NCBI RefSeq assembly: GCF_900167945.1
Contig: NZ_FUZA01000008.1
Coordinates: 124,001-188,000, forward strand
Reading direction: 5' to 3'
From: Dyadobacter psychrophilus
Lineage (GTDB): Bacteria; Bacteroidota; Bacteroidia; Cytophagales; Spirosomataceae
Length of the DNA: 64,000 nucleotides
Position 1 is the stretch's first letter; each line of letters opens with the position of its first letter. The notes under the pieces were generated by a model. That model saw only the letters and a program-made list of their open reading frames with translations, was not told the DNA's origin and searched no databases. Positions 16,892 through 27,200 of the stretch are shown here, piece after piece. Position numbers and translations under genes: made by a program.

Positions 16892-19534
16892 CTAACCCAA
16901 CCTTACAAGCGCTTCTTTCAGGGTTTCGAGCTTGGCTTCGGCATCCGCCTGCTTCTGACGCTCTTTCTCAACAATGTCGCCTTTTGCATTTTGTACAAAG
17001 CGTTCATTGGACAATTTTTTGATCACCGAATCCAGAAAGCCTTGCGTGTATTCCAATTCCCTTTGCAGATTTTCACGTTCCGTTTCCACATCCAGCTCAT
17101 CAGCCAGATTCACAAAAAACTCATCCGATTTCACTCTGAATGCAGTTCCTTCGCCCTCGCCTGTTACATAACCAATGCTTTCAACATTAGCCAATTTCAA
17201 AATTAACGGCTCCAACGCTGCATAACGCCCTTGGTTATCCGTGCGGATTGAAAGTGGAAGTGCAATTTTAGGGCTGATATTCTTCGCATTCCTCAAATTC
17301 CTGATGGAAGAAATAACTTCAAAAAGGATCTCAAAATCATTCAACAGCGACTGATCAATGTTTGCGGCTTGCGGAAATGGTGCAATGCAGATGGAGTCCT
17401 TATCTTTCCTTTCCATAATATTTTGCCAAATTTCTTCTGAAATAAATGGCATAAACGGATGCAAAAGACGCATTAACCGATCAAAGAATTCTAATGTTGC
17501 ATCGTAAGTCTGCTTGTCGATTGGTTGCTCGAAGCCAGGCTTGATCATTTCCAGATATTGCGCACAGAAATCGTCCCATATCAGTTTGTAAACCGAATTA
17601 AGCGCGTCGGAAATGCGGAATTTGGAGAAATGATCTTGCACTTCCAGAATCGTTTGGTTCAGTTTGCTTTCAAACCATTGGATGGCAAGTTGTGAACCTG
17701 CGGGGGATTGCAAATCTTCTGAAACCTGGAAACCTTTCACCAATCGGAAAGCATTCCATATTTTATTTCCAAAATTCCTCCCCTGTTCAACCAGCTTGTC
17801 ATCATAAGGAAGATCATTACCTGCCTGCGAACTGAAAAGCATGCCAGTACGAATGCTATCCGCACCATATTGCTCGATCAGATCAATCGGGTCAGGCGAG
17901 TTTCCAAGCGATTTGGACATTTTCCGTCCTTGTTTATCCCGTACAATTCCCGTGAGATATACATTCTTGAAAGGATATTGCCCTTTGTATTCATAACCCG
18001 CAATGATCATCCGCGCAACCCAGAAGAAAAGGATCTCCGGTGCCGTAACCAGGTCATTGGTAGGATAATAATAGTTAATGTCCGCATTATCCGGCTCCTT
18101 AATCCCATTGAAAACAGTAATAGGCCACAACCAGGCCGAAAACCAGGTGTCCAAAACGTCCGGGTCCTGCTCAATGTCCTCTTCGGTCAATGCAAAAAGC
18201 TGGTAATCCATCTGCGCTTTGCGCAAAGCTTCTCTTTTAGATTTGGCAATGATCGTGGTGCCGTCTTTCAAATAATAAGCCGGAATCCGGTGGCCCCACC
18301 AAAGCTGGCGGCTAATGTTCCAGTCATGGACATTCTCCATCCAATGCCGATATGTATTTTTAAATTTGGCAGGAATCAGCTGTACCGTATCATTCATCAC
18401 ATTCTCGAATGCAGGTTTGCTGATTTTATCCATTTTCAAAAACCACTGCTCAGAAAGCCTGGGCTCGATCACCGAGTTCGTCCGCTCGGAATGGCCGACG
18501 TTGGATTTATATTCCTCTGTTTTAACCAGATTTCCTGATTCTTCCAGCAGCTTAATGATCTTTTTACGTGCGACAAAGCGGTCTTCACCCACCAAAATTT
18601 GCGCCTTTTCATTCAATGTGCCGTCTTCATTCAGCAGATCAATGACGGGCAGATCGTGTCTTTTACCCAGCACATAATCGTTCGTATCATGTGCTGGCGT
18701 TACTTTCAGACAGCCCGTTCCGAACTCCATTTCCACATATTCGTCCGCAATGATCGGGATCGCGCGGTTGATCAGGGGAATAGAAACTTGCTTGCCGACT
18801 AGATGCTTGTAACGCTCGTCATGTGGGTTTACACAGATCGCCACATCGGCCATGATCGTCTCAGGACGCGTGGTAGCAATAATAATCGCTTCATCTGTAA
18901 GTGCCTCGCCAATTTCGTCAACCAAAAGATATTTAAGGTAAACCAATTTCTGGTTCACTTCTTTCATGATCACTTCTTCGTCCGAAACCGTTGTTCGCGC
19001 CTGCGGGTCCCAGTTTACCATGCGGTGCCCGCGGTAAATGTCCCCTTTATTATACAGGTCAATGAAAACGTCGATCACCGAATCGTACAAATCGGGTTCC
19101 ATCGTGAAGCGTGTGCGGTCCCAGTCGCAGGAAGCGCCCAATTTGCGTAATTGTTTGAGGATAATGCCGCCGTATTTGTGCGTCCATTCCCAGCAGTATT
19201 CGAGAAATTCTTCGCGGGTAAGGTCGCGTTTGCTGATCCCGCGCTCTTTAAGCATGGCAACAACTTTTGCCTCAGTGGCAATGGAAGCATGATCGGTTCC
19301 AGGCACCCAGCAAGCTTCCTTGCCTTCCATGCGGGCCTTCCGGATGAGGATATCCTGAATTGTATTATTGAGCATATGCCCCATATGCAGCACGCCCGTG
19401 ACGTTGGGAGGAGGAATTACAATGGAATAAGGTTCCTTATCGGGATTTGGTTTTGAGCTGAAAAACTTATTGTCAATCCAGTAGGAATACCATTTATCCT
19501 CTATTTCCTGGGGGGCATATGTTTTCGAAATCAT
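16892..19534 (-). CDS. valS: Valyl-tRNA synthetase
   Basis: An 880-residue class Ia synthetase that charges tRNA-Val with valine. The HIGH-type motif is PPPNVTGVLHMGHML near residue 45, and the KMSKS loop is GRKMSKSLGNSPDP. Between them lies the CP1 editing domain (ATTRPETIMADVA), which hydrolyses mischarged threonine. The C-terminus has the anticodon-binding helices and the ValS-specific coiled-coil arm (EREN...ERQKQADAEAKLETL). Length is normal. The gene lies 24 bases upstream of the helicase gene on the same strand. Confidence 0.97.
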   Translation of the reverse strand: MISKTYAPQEIEDKWYSYWIDNKFFSSKPNPDKEPYSIVIPPPNVTGVLHMGHMLNNTIQDILIRKARMEGKEACWVPGTDHASIATEAKVVAMLKERGISKRDLTREEFLEYCWEWTHKYGGIILKQLRKLGASCDWDRTRFTMEPDLYDSVIDVFIDLYNKGDIYRGHRMVNWDPQARTTVSDEEVIMKEVNQKLVYLKYLLVDEIGEALTDEAIIIATTRPETIMADVAICVNPHDERYKHLVGKQVSIPLINRAIPIIADEYVEMEFGTGCLKVTPAHDTNDYVLGKRHDLPVIDLLNEDGTLNEKAQILVGEDRFVARKKIIKLLEESGNLVKTEEYKSNVGHSERTNSVIEPRLSEQWFLKMDKISKPAFENVMNDTVQLIPAKFKNTYRHWMENVHDWNISRQLWWGHRIPAYYLKDGTTIIAKSKREALRKAQMDYQLFALTEEDIEQDPDVLDTWFSAWLWPITVFNGIKEPDNADINYYYPTNDLVTAPEILFFWVARMIIAGYEYKGQYPFKNVYLTGIVRDKQGRKMSKSLGNSPDPIDLIEQYGADSIRTGMLFSSQAGNDLPYDDKLVEQGRNFGNKIWNAFRLVKGFQVSEDLQSPAGSQLAIQWFESKLNQTILEVQDHFSKFRISDALNSVYKLIWDDFCAQYLEMIKPGFEQPIDKQTYDATLEFFDRLMRLLHPFMPFISEEIWQNIMERKDKDSICIAPFPQAANIDQSLLNDFEILFEVISSIRNLRNAKNISPKIALPLSIRTDNQGRYAALEPLILKLANVESIGYVTGEGEGTAFRVKSDEFFVNLADELDVETERENLQRELEYTQGFLDSVIKKLSNERFVQNAKGDIVEKERQKQADAEAKLETLKEALVRLG

Positions 19535-19611
19535 TGTACAGTCAGAAATTTACCGCAAATCGCGGCTGGTCATCTAAAAAGATGGCAAGTTAGGCGTTGC
19601 AGATGAAATTT

Positions 19612-21435
19612 CTAAACTAATTGTTCCTCTTTGCTAATGGGCAGCCAGACTGTAAATGTACTGCCTTCACCCGGCCTACTTTCCACCTGAACGGTTCCAT
19701 CATGCGCCTCAACCATCTTTTTAACATAGCTCAATCCCAATCCAAAACCTTTCACGTCATGCACATTGCCCGTTGGAATGCGATAGAAAGTGTCAAAAAT
19801 GCGGTGTTGCTGCTCGCGGTTCATGCCTATTCCGCTATCAGAAATCGCAATGCTGATACCATTGTTCTCGTTCCAGGTCCTTATTCTAATGTGCAGTTTT
19901 TCGGGAGAGTATTTAATTGCGTTGTCAATGAGGTTATTAAGGACATTTGAAATGTGGATTTCATCTCCCGAAACCACTTCATGCGTCGCCTCGAAATCCA
20001 GGTCCACATCCCCATCCCGCTGCTCGATCTGAACGCTCTGACCATTCAAAGCCTTGCCGATCAGGTCATGCACATCCGCTTCGCTGATCTTTAATTTCAC
20101 ATGTCCTTTATCCAAAAGCGCCATTTGCAGGACTTTTTCCACATGCGTTCCCAGCCGTTTGTTTTCCTCCCGGATAATCCCAAGATAACGGTCCAGCCTC
20201 GAACCATTTCCGGCTTGCGGGATCGCCGCAGAGTTTTCCTGCGCCATTTCCGCTGCTAATGCAATGGTTGAAATCGGCGTTTTGAACTCGTGGGTCATGT
20301 TGTTAATAAAATCATTCTTAATGTCCGAGAGTTTTTTCTGACGCAAAATCGTGGTTACTGCCATGTAAAAGCAAGCCATTATCACTACAATCAAAATTCC
20401 GGAGCCACCAAACATGACACCCATGTTACTCAAAATGTATTTTTGTTGGTCGGGGAAATATACATATAAAGAATTAGGTGCATTAATGGTCTCGCTGGGG
20501 AAAAGCGATGCTTTGTAAGACTTCTCCTCCCACTCCCGTGGCCTCAGGCTCGCCGTAGAAAAGATCAGGCTGTTATCCGACCGGCCTCTTACTGCAAATT
20601 CATAAGGAAGCGAAATGCCGCTTTCTACAAACTCTTTTTTCAATAATGTATCCAGTAAAAAACGGTTAACACGTTGTTCAATAGGCCTTTTAGTGTAAAT
20701 AAAATCCTTCATAACCTCTTTGAGCAATGATGCCCGATCGGGTTCTGCGTCGCTAATGAGCGCTTTACTGTTTTTACCATTTTTCCTGGCCTCCGGGATA
20801 GCAACCTGGCGGTTTGCTATTCTCCGCGAAGCTGAATCCGGATGCATTCCACTTCCCGTATGGTATTTACCATCACTTTCCTGCATTCCCCTGAAAGCAT
20901 TTCCCAGGCGTCTTTCGTCGTCCAATCTTCTGCGCATGAATTCATCAATGCCCGCAGCCCCATATTGCTGTGCCTGAAAAAACTCCTCCATAATTTGCTG
21001 CTGATGCTCTACCATCACGCGGAAATTGGGGCTGAGCACGTCAGTAGGAACGGCTTCGGTGATGATCTGATAATGTATTTCCTCGCCATTGGGTCCGATC
21101 GCTATTTCCATGCGGGGTTGCGTCCGCTGCGCAAGCTCGCGGGCAGGTTTGCTTTTGGCCACCGGTGTCCTCTTAACCGGCATATTCCGCAGCTGGGTAA
21201 TTCGGTTGAGCTTGCTTTTCTGCTGTTCAGTTTCAATCCTGCGTTGGAGCAGGTACATCATTTCCTGCTTTTCGAGGCGATGCACAACCTGCTGCACGGA
21301 TTCCGAAACCTTTTGATTGAATTGCTCATTACGGATTGCAATCGCCTCACGGATCCAATACCACTGAAACCCGATGAGGCCGATAAGCGCAACACACATC
21401 AGGCCAACTATTATTTGAATTTTCCTCTTCGTCAT
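19612..21435 (-). CDS. Membrane sensor histidine kinase without adjacent response regulator
   Basis: A 607-residue kinase. TM1 spans about residues 8-28. A periplasmic sensor of about 310 residues is rich in Gln/Arg and helical near the membrane, and TM2 (about 345-365, GSGILIVVIMACFYMAVTTI) follows. No HAMP domain is obvious. The cytoplasmic core has the H box NMTHEFKTPIS (phosphorylated His), N box NNLIDNAIKYS, G1 DSGIGM and G2 GFGLGLSYV. No response regulator gene is beside it; its divergent neighbour is a secreted protein of unknown function. The signal is unknown. Confidence 0.88.
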   Translation of the reverse strand: MTKRKIQIIVGLMCVALIGLIGFQWYWIREAIAIRNEQFNQKVSESVQQVVHRLEKQEMMYLLQRRIETEQQKSKLNRITQLRNMPVKRTPVAKSKPARELAQRTQPRMEIAIGPNGEEIHYQIITEAVPTDVLSPNFRVMVEHQQQIMEEFFQAQQYGAAGIDEFMRRRLDDERRLGNAFRGMQESDGKYHTGSGMHPDSASRRIANRQVAIPEARKNGKNSKALISDAEPDRASLLKEVMKDFIYTKRPIEQRVNRFLLDTLLKKEFVESGISLPYEFAVRGRSDNSLIFSTASLRPREWEEKSYKASLFPSETINAPNSLYVYFPDQQKYILSNMGVMFGGSGILIVVIMACFYMAVTTILRQKKLSDIKNDFINNMTHEFKTPISTIALAAEMAQENSAAIPQAGNGSRLDRYLGIIREENKRLGTHVEKVLQMALLDKGHVKLKISEADVHDLIGKALNGQSVQIEQRDGDVDLDFEATHEVVSGDEIHISNVLNNLIDNAIKYSPEKLHIRIRTWNENNGISIAISDSGIGMNREQQHRIFDTFYRIPTGNVHDVKGFGLGLSYVKKMVEAHDGTVQVESRPGEGSTFTVWLPISKEEQLV

Positions 21436-21565
21436 AAATTTAAATTCTCCGGTGCAACGCGGCCGCCGGATTCACCGACATTCTTGCTGATAACAAATTT
21501 AACGCATACGCCCGGGCCAATCTTGTTTTTAACAAAATTTAACACCGGCTGAAAAAAGGATCTGA

Positions 21566-21573
21566 TATTTTTG
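21566..21573 (+). promoter_or_regulatory. -7 promoter element of the secreted protein gene at 21607
   Basis: TATTTTTG fits TAnnTTTG and leaves about 33 bases to the ATG. It lies in the 171-base gap shared with the divergent histidine kinase. Confidence 0.4.
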
Positions 21574-21606
21574 TAATCCATTCATATACATAACCTAATC
21601 AAGCAT

Positions 21607-22410
21607 ATGAGGACTTCTTTTTTAAACAAATTAATGCTGTCATTGTTGCTTACCGGCGCGACGGCAACGCTTGTTCAGGCGCAGAAGGATAAACCGGAAA
21701 AACCCGGAAAAGAGGAAAAGGCAACCATTCGCATTAAGGTTACCGAGGAAAAGGATGGCAGAGTTGAGAATAAGGAGCGCAGTTATCGCGTGGGAGCGAT
21801 GACGGATGACGAGCGTGACAAGTTTGTGGATAAAGTCCTGGACTCATTGGGTGTTGATAAAAAGAAAAACAATCAGCTGGTTTCCGTGACCATTGATGAC
21901 GGCGATGAAGATATGGTTGCAAAAAAACGACGCAAAATGATCATTGACCACCGCGATGACCGCGAACCGCTTGCTTATCATTGGAAAGGAGATTTTTCTA
22001 ATGATTTTGAATTCAATACTGAAAATCTTCGCAAGCATATGAAGACTTTCGAAAATGAATGGAGGCCAAAGACGAAAATGCTCATGCGTGACATGGAACA
22101 TTTTGGCAATGAAATGGGCGAAATATGGAACAAGGAAGTGATGAAACCAGCAAGCGTGCGTTCATTGACGGCTTATACAAATAATCCTGATAATGGTGTC
22201 CTTAACCTGAGGTTCGGCGTTCCGCAAAAAGGCGATGTAACTGTGACCGTTACTGATACAAAAGGCAGGGAAGTTGGAAAGAAGGAAATCAAGGGCTTTG
22301 AAGGTGAGTTTGTAGGTCAGATTGAATTAAAGAAAAATACGAAAGGAACCGTGTTTGTGAGCGTAGTGCAGAACGAAGACGGAGCTGTAAAAAGGGTCGT
22401 GATTCCCTGA
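21607..22410 (+). CDS. Secreted protein with T9SS-sorting-like C-terminus
   Basis: A 267-residue protein with a signal peptide (LMLSLLLTGATATLVQAQ) and a highly charged, Lys/Asp-rich central part (about 27-180). The C-terminal 80 residues (NNPDNGVLNLRFGVPQKG, then VTVTDTKGREV, ending VVQNEDGAVKRVVIP) resemble a type IX secretion sorting domain, although the opening motif is YTNNPDNG rather than the usual YPNP. It is divergent from the histidine kinase gene, so a common regulatory region and perhaps function may exist. No enzymatic motif was recognised. Confidence 0.68.
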   Translation: MRTSFLNKLMLSLLLTGATATLVQAQKDKPEKPGKEEKATIRIKVTEEKDGRVENKERSYRVGAMTDDERDKFVDKVLDSLGVDKKKNNQLVSVTIDDGDEDMVAKKRRKMIIDHRDDREPLAYHWKGDFSNDFEFNTENLRKHMKTFENEWRPKTKMLMRDMEHFGNEMGEIWNKEVMKPASVRSLTAYTNNPDNGVLNLRFGVPQKGDVTVTVTDTKGREVGKKEIKGFEGEFVGQIELKKNTKGTVFVSVVQNEDGAVKRVVIP

Positions 22411-22434
22411 TTTATACTAAAAAATATTCCATGT

Positions 22435-22468
22435 CCTCCTGATTTTAAGCCATCAGGAGGATTTTTTA
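22435..22468 (+). terminator. Intrinsic terminator after the secreted protein gene
   Basis: CCTCCTGAT, eight-base loop, ATCAGGAGG, then ATTTTTTATT: a nine-base-pair stem and a U-tract. Confidence 0.85.
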
Positions 22469-22514
22469 TTGTAAAAATACTACTAACTATTAGGCTGGCA
22501 TTTATTTAGAATTG

Positions 22515-22522
22515 TAAATTTG
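22515..22522 (+). promoter_or_regulatory. -7 promoter element of adk
   Basis: TAAATTTG matches TAnnTTTG, 44 bases before the adk ATG and just after the preceding terminator, so adk-obgE begins a new transcript. Confidence 0.45.
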
Positions 22523-22566
22523 CCGAAAAACACCATTCCACCGCGACATCAATTTTTTTTGCAACT

Positions 22567-23148
22567 ATGCTGAATCTTATACTGTTTGGCCCTCCGGGTG
22601 CGGGTAAAGGCACTCAAAGTGAAAATATTATTGCTAAATACAAACTGATACACCTTTCGACAGGTGACCTGCTGCGTTCCGAAATTCAGGCAGGATCAGA
22701 GTTGGGTCTCAAAGCGAAAACATTGATGGATCAGGGGATTTTGGTTCCCGATGAGGTGGTTATCGGCATGATTGACAATAAGTTGAAAGAGCATCGGAAT
22801 GCTGCCGGATTTATCTTCGACGGATTCCCGCGTACCGTGAAGCAATCCGAGGCGCTTGACCAGCTTTTGGCCAGCTATAACGAAAGTATTTCCGTAATGA
22901 TCGCACTGGTTGTAGACGATAATGAGCTGCTTGCTCGTTTGCTTAACCGTGGAAAGACTTCCGGACGTCCGGATGATCAGAATGAAGAGCTGATCAGCAA
23001 GCGTATCCAGGAATACAATAGCAAAACCAAACCGGTTGCAGACTATTACCAGGAACAAGGCAAATTTGTTGCTATCGACGGAATTGGTGAGATAGATTTC
23101 ATTTTTGAAGAGATTAACAAGGCAATTTCCAAGGTTACCGTAAAATAA
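22567..23148 (+). CDS. adk: Adenylate kinase
   Basis: A 193-residue nucleoside monophosphate kinase that interconverts ATP + AMP and 2 ADP in the cytoplasm. The P-loop is GPPGAGKGTQ (residues 8-17). AMP-binding residues lie in HLSTGDLLRSE and FDGFPRTVKQSEAL. The LID region is short (LLNRGKTSGRPDDQNEE) and lacks the four zinc Cys, so this is the short type common in Bacteroidota. obgE follows 20 bases later, probably in one operon. Confidence 0.96.
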   Translation: MLNLILFGPPGAGKGTQSENIIAKYKLIHLSTGDLLRSEIQAGSELGLKAKTLMDQGILVPDEVVIGMIDNKLKEHRNAAGFIFDGFPRTVKQSEALDQLLASYNESISVMIALVVDDNELLARLLNRGKTSGRPDDQNEELISKRIQEYNSKTKPVADYYQEQGKFVAIDGIGEIDFIFEEINKAISKVTVK

Positions 23149-23168
23149 TTTACCCATTCACTATACAC

Positions 23169-24176
23169 ATGGCTTCCTCCAACTTTATTGATTACGTCAA
23201 AATAAATGTGCGCTCCGGTTCCGGCGGTGCAGGTTCACTGCATTTCAGACGCGAAAAGCACGTTGAAAAAGGCGGACCGGACGGTGGAGATGGCGGACGT
23301 GGCGGCCATGTGATATTAAAAGGGAACAGCCAGCTTTGGACATTGCTTCACCTGAAATATACGAAGCACCTCAAAGCGTTTGATGGAAAAGGTGGCGAGG
23401 GCGGAAGGCGTTCAGGCTCTATTGGTAAAGACATTATCGTAGAAGTGCCACTTGGGACCATTGCCAAGAACGCAGAAACAGGTGAACAACTTTTCGAAAT
23501 TACAGAAGACGGCCAGGAGGTAATCCTGCTGAAAGGCGGCCGTGGCGGAATGGGGAATGACCATTTCAAATCCGCAACCAACCAGACTCCGCAACATGCT
23601 CAAACGGGCGAAGCTGGCCTGGAAGCCTGGGTAATCCTCGAATTGAAAGTTTTGGCAGACGTTGGGCTTGTTGGTTTTCCTAATGCAGGCAAGTCAACAT
23701 TACTTTCTGTGGTCTCTGCAGCACGCCCGGAAATTGCTGATTACCCCTTCACAACATTGGTGCCTAACCTGGGCGTGGTTTCTTACAGGGACTACAAATC
23801 CTTCGTTATGGCCGACATTCCCGGAATTATTGAGGGCGCATCACAAGGAAAAGGCCTTGGTCTGCGTTTTTTACGTCATATAGAAAGAAATTCTATCTTG
23901 CTGTTTATGGTTCCAGCTGACAGTGAAGACATTAATGCAGAATACGAAACATTGCTCCAAGAGCTAAGAATTTATAATCCCTCCCTACTCGATAAGAATC
24001 GCATTCTAGCGATCTCAAAGATTGATGTTCTTTCAGAGGAAGAACGCGCCGACCTAATCAAACAGATCCCGGCATCCATACCAAGTATTTTGATTTCTGC
24101 AATTACTCAAGAAGGAATTGAACAATTGAAAGATCAGGTATGGAATCTAATTAATTCGCCGTTGTCCGTAAAATAA
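23169..24176 (+). CDS. obgE: Obg GTPase, ribosome assembly factor
   Basis: A 335-residue GTPase. The N-terminal glycine-rich Obg fold (residues 1-158; for example GGDGGRGGHV) is followed by a G domain with G1 GFPNAGKST, switch I/G2 in YPFTTLVPNLGV, G3 DIPGIIEGAS and G4 SKIDVL; G5 is SAITQEG. Obg proteins act in late assembly of the large ribosomal subunit and in stress control. The C-terminal extension seen in some Obg proteins is absent. It lies in an operon with adk. Confidence 0.96.
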   Translation: MASSNFIDYVKINVRSGSGGAGSLHFRREKHVEKGGPDGGDGGRGGHVILKGNSQLWTLLHLKYTKHLKAFDGKGGEGGRRSGSIGKDIIVEVPLGTIAKNAETGEQLFEITEDGQEVILLKGGRGGMGNDHFKSATNQTPQHAQTGEAGLEAWVILELKVLADVGLVGFPNAGKSTLLSVVSAARPEIADYPFTTLVPNLGVVSYRDYKSFVMADIPGIIEGASQGKGLGLRFLRHIERNSILLFMVPADSEDINAEYETLLQELRIYNPSLLDKNRILAISKIDVLSEEERADLIKQIPASIPSILISAITQEGIEQLKDQVWNLINSPLSVK

Positions 24177-24252
24177 TATTTTCTTGAAACAGGCAACCAA
24201 TTGATGCAACTTGTGTGTCCAAGGAGTTAATTCTAATGAATTTTAAGTACTC

Positions 24253-27200
24253 ATGAAACACTATCTACCATTCTTTTTCTGGGTAGGATTAAGCTTTCTT
24301 TCGTTCTCCTCTTCTGCACAAATCAGTATTGATTTTCCAACCGATCGTGCTGTCTTTCAGCGTGATAAAGGAAATCGCGCTACCATTCACATTTCAGGCA
24401 CATACACAAAAGTAATTAGCAGAATTGAGGCACGGCTGGACGGGATTAACGGACAGGGAGAACCCGCTGGTGACTGGAAGATTATTGACGGTAATCCTCA
24501 GGGCGGATTTTACTCAGGCTCCCTTGACAACGTACGGGGGGGTTGGTATAAGCTCGAAGTACGCGCCTTCAATGGCGACCAGGAAGTCGGTTTTTACCGC
24601 GTAGACCATGTAGGCGTAGGCGAAGTGTTCATGATCGCCGGCCAGTCTAATGGAGAAGGCTTCAGTGGTCAGGGCTCACAAGGTGCACAAGACGATCGCG
24701 TCAGCAGCATTGATCATTATTATACGGGATCGTCGGTACAGGATCTTCCCCGGAACCCCAGATTTGTTCACCTTGATTCTGAAACGGATATTTCTCCCCG
24801 CGGACCTTCTGCGTGGTGCTGGGGAAGGCTTGGAGACCAGCTGGTTAGCCGCCTTGGCGTGCCAGTGCTGTTTTTCAATGTGGCCTGGACGGGATCAGCA
24901 GTGAGGGCGTGGAAAGAAAGTATTAATGGCATTGGAAAATCTGTGTATGCCCCGATCAACTTTGAACCGCACGGAATGCCTTATGGCAATATGCGAAATG
25001 TTATTCAACGCTATACGCCTATAACCGGATTAAGAGGCATTCTTTGGCTGCAAGGAGAGGCGGACAATTTCAAGGATACGGATACAGACTGGTATTTCAA
25101 TGATCTTAAAACAGTAATTGAAGCCAGCAGAAATGATGCAGGCCAGGATGTTTCCTGGGTTGTTTCGCTTACTTCATATGACAACCTGCACGGAACAGAT
25201 TCCCGCGTGACTGACGGTCAGCAACGGGTCATTAACAATGTTTCAAATGTATTCCAGGGACCGAACACGGATTTAATCCAAATCCCGCGTATAGATGCCG
25301 AGGGTGTACACTTTAAAGACGATGGATTAAGACAACTGGCCGAGGCCTGGGCACAGCAGCTGAATGACAATTTCTTTTCAAACTCAAATCCATATCAGGG
25401 TGTAAGGCCGTTGAAGGTAACTGCATCCTGCGCGGGAAATGGCAACCTCAACCTGACTGCCGACAATGTTGGCTACTCGCAATTCAACTGGAGTAACGGC
25501 TCCAACTCCAATACAACGCAAGTTGGAAACGGAACTTATCAAGTGAGCGCCCGTGACGGAAAAGGGCATTATATATTCTCTCCCGATATCAGGATCAACG
25601 AGAACATTCAACCCAATAAACCCACCATACAACTGGAAGGAAGCAACCCGGTTTGTCTTGGAAATACAGCAACATTAATTTCCAGCACTTCTGAAAATGT
25701 GCGCTGGAGCAATGGCTCAACCAGCGACCGCATAGGCATTACAACAGGTGGTGAATATTCAGTAACCACCAGAAACGTTTACGGATGCGAATCGACGTCG
25801 GATAAAATTGCGATGACCGTTTCTACGGCTCCGTTACCGCCGAAACCAAAGATTGCAGCGTCCGGTGTCCTGGAATTTTGTGATGGCGGAGAAGTAAGTC
25901 TTACTTCCGACTCTAAATTAAAAAATGCCTGGTCCAACGGTGGCAATACGGCAACAATTGTCGTAAAGTCTTCCGGCGAATATCGGGTTAGAGCATTGGA
26001 TGACGTGGGCTGCTACTCACCCGATTCTGATCCTGTTAATGTGAAGGTTAATGCATTGCCGCAAAAGCCTGTGGTAGCATTAAGCGGCAACACCACTTTT
26101 TGCGAAGGAGAGAGCATTACAATGACCTCTAATTATGACAGCGGAAATATTTGGAGCACCGCTGCCACTACAAAGGCCATCACCATTGCAGCAACTGGAA
26201 CTTTCTCGCTGAAACAGCGTGATGCAAATGGCTGCGAGTCCACATCTGATGAAATTGCTGTTAAAGTAAATACACTCCCGGCAACGCCAGCCATCACAGC
26301 ACTTCGTCCGACTACATTTTGTCTTCGTGACTACACAACATTGAGAAGCAGCGAAGCCTTTTCTTACGTGTGGAGTAATGGTGAAACGGGAAGAGAAATA
26401 GAAGTCAGGAATTCGGGTGACTTTACAATTGCCGCAAAAGATCAAAACGGTTGCGTTTCGCCGGTTTCGCCGGTTGTGAAAGTCGTGGCCAATGTGCTTC
26501 CCGAAACCCCAACGATCCGCGCAAATGGCCCGGTGGTTTTCTGTGCGGACCTGAGCGTTACGCTGCAATCCACACCTGCAACCGGTTTTTTATGGAGCAA
26601 TGGAGCGTCAACACAATCTTTGAGAGTTACCACACAGGGTACTTTTTCAGTGCAAACGATCAATCAATTCCAATGCTATTCTGATCCCAGCAATCAAATT
26701 ACTACGCAGACACTTGCCTTACCGCCTTCTCCAACCATTGAAGCACTCGGCGATACTACTTTCTGCGCGGGCGACTTTGTTGTCCTGAAAGCAACTTTGG
26801 GTAATACATTCTTTTGGAATACACTGGAAGAAGGTGAAAGCATTCAGGCAGATACGTCTGGCAGTTACGCAGCGCGGGTACGTGATGATCAAGGCTGTTT
26901 TTCCCCATTCTCAAGAGCAATAAAGGTCGACGTAAAGCCTACTCCAACCAAACCTACGATCAGGCAAGTGGGCGTATTTACACTATTGGCAGAAAATAAT
27001 CTGAACGACGGAGATCATGTATGGAAGCTGAATGGGCAGGAACTCACAGAAAATACTGCAACATTGAAAGCGATCCGGTCCGGAAGTTATGTTGTCAACA
27101 ACACCGTGGTTTACAGCCCGACATTAACCTGTTTCTCCGACTTCTCCGATCCTTACAGTTTTACGGCAGACACCAAGAATCCAGGTTTTGTTACTTATCC

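Noticed and set aside
17870..18538. Long open frame (222 codons) antisense to valS
   Set aside because: It lies fully inside the well-supported valS gene on the other strand and its translation has no domain or start context; it is a shadow.
20842..21552. Open frame of 236 codons antisense to the histidine kinase
   Set aside because: Shadow of the kinase; no signal, domain or promoter of its own.
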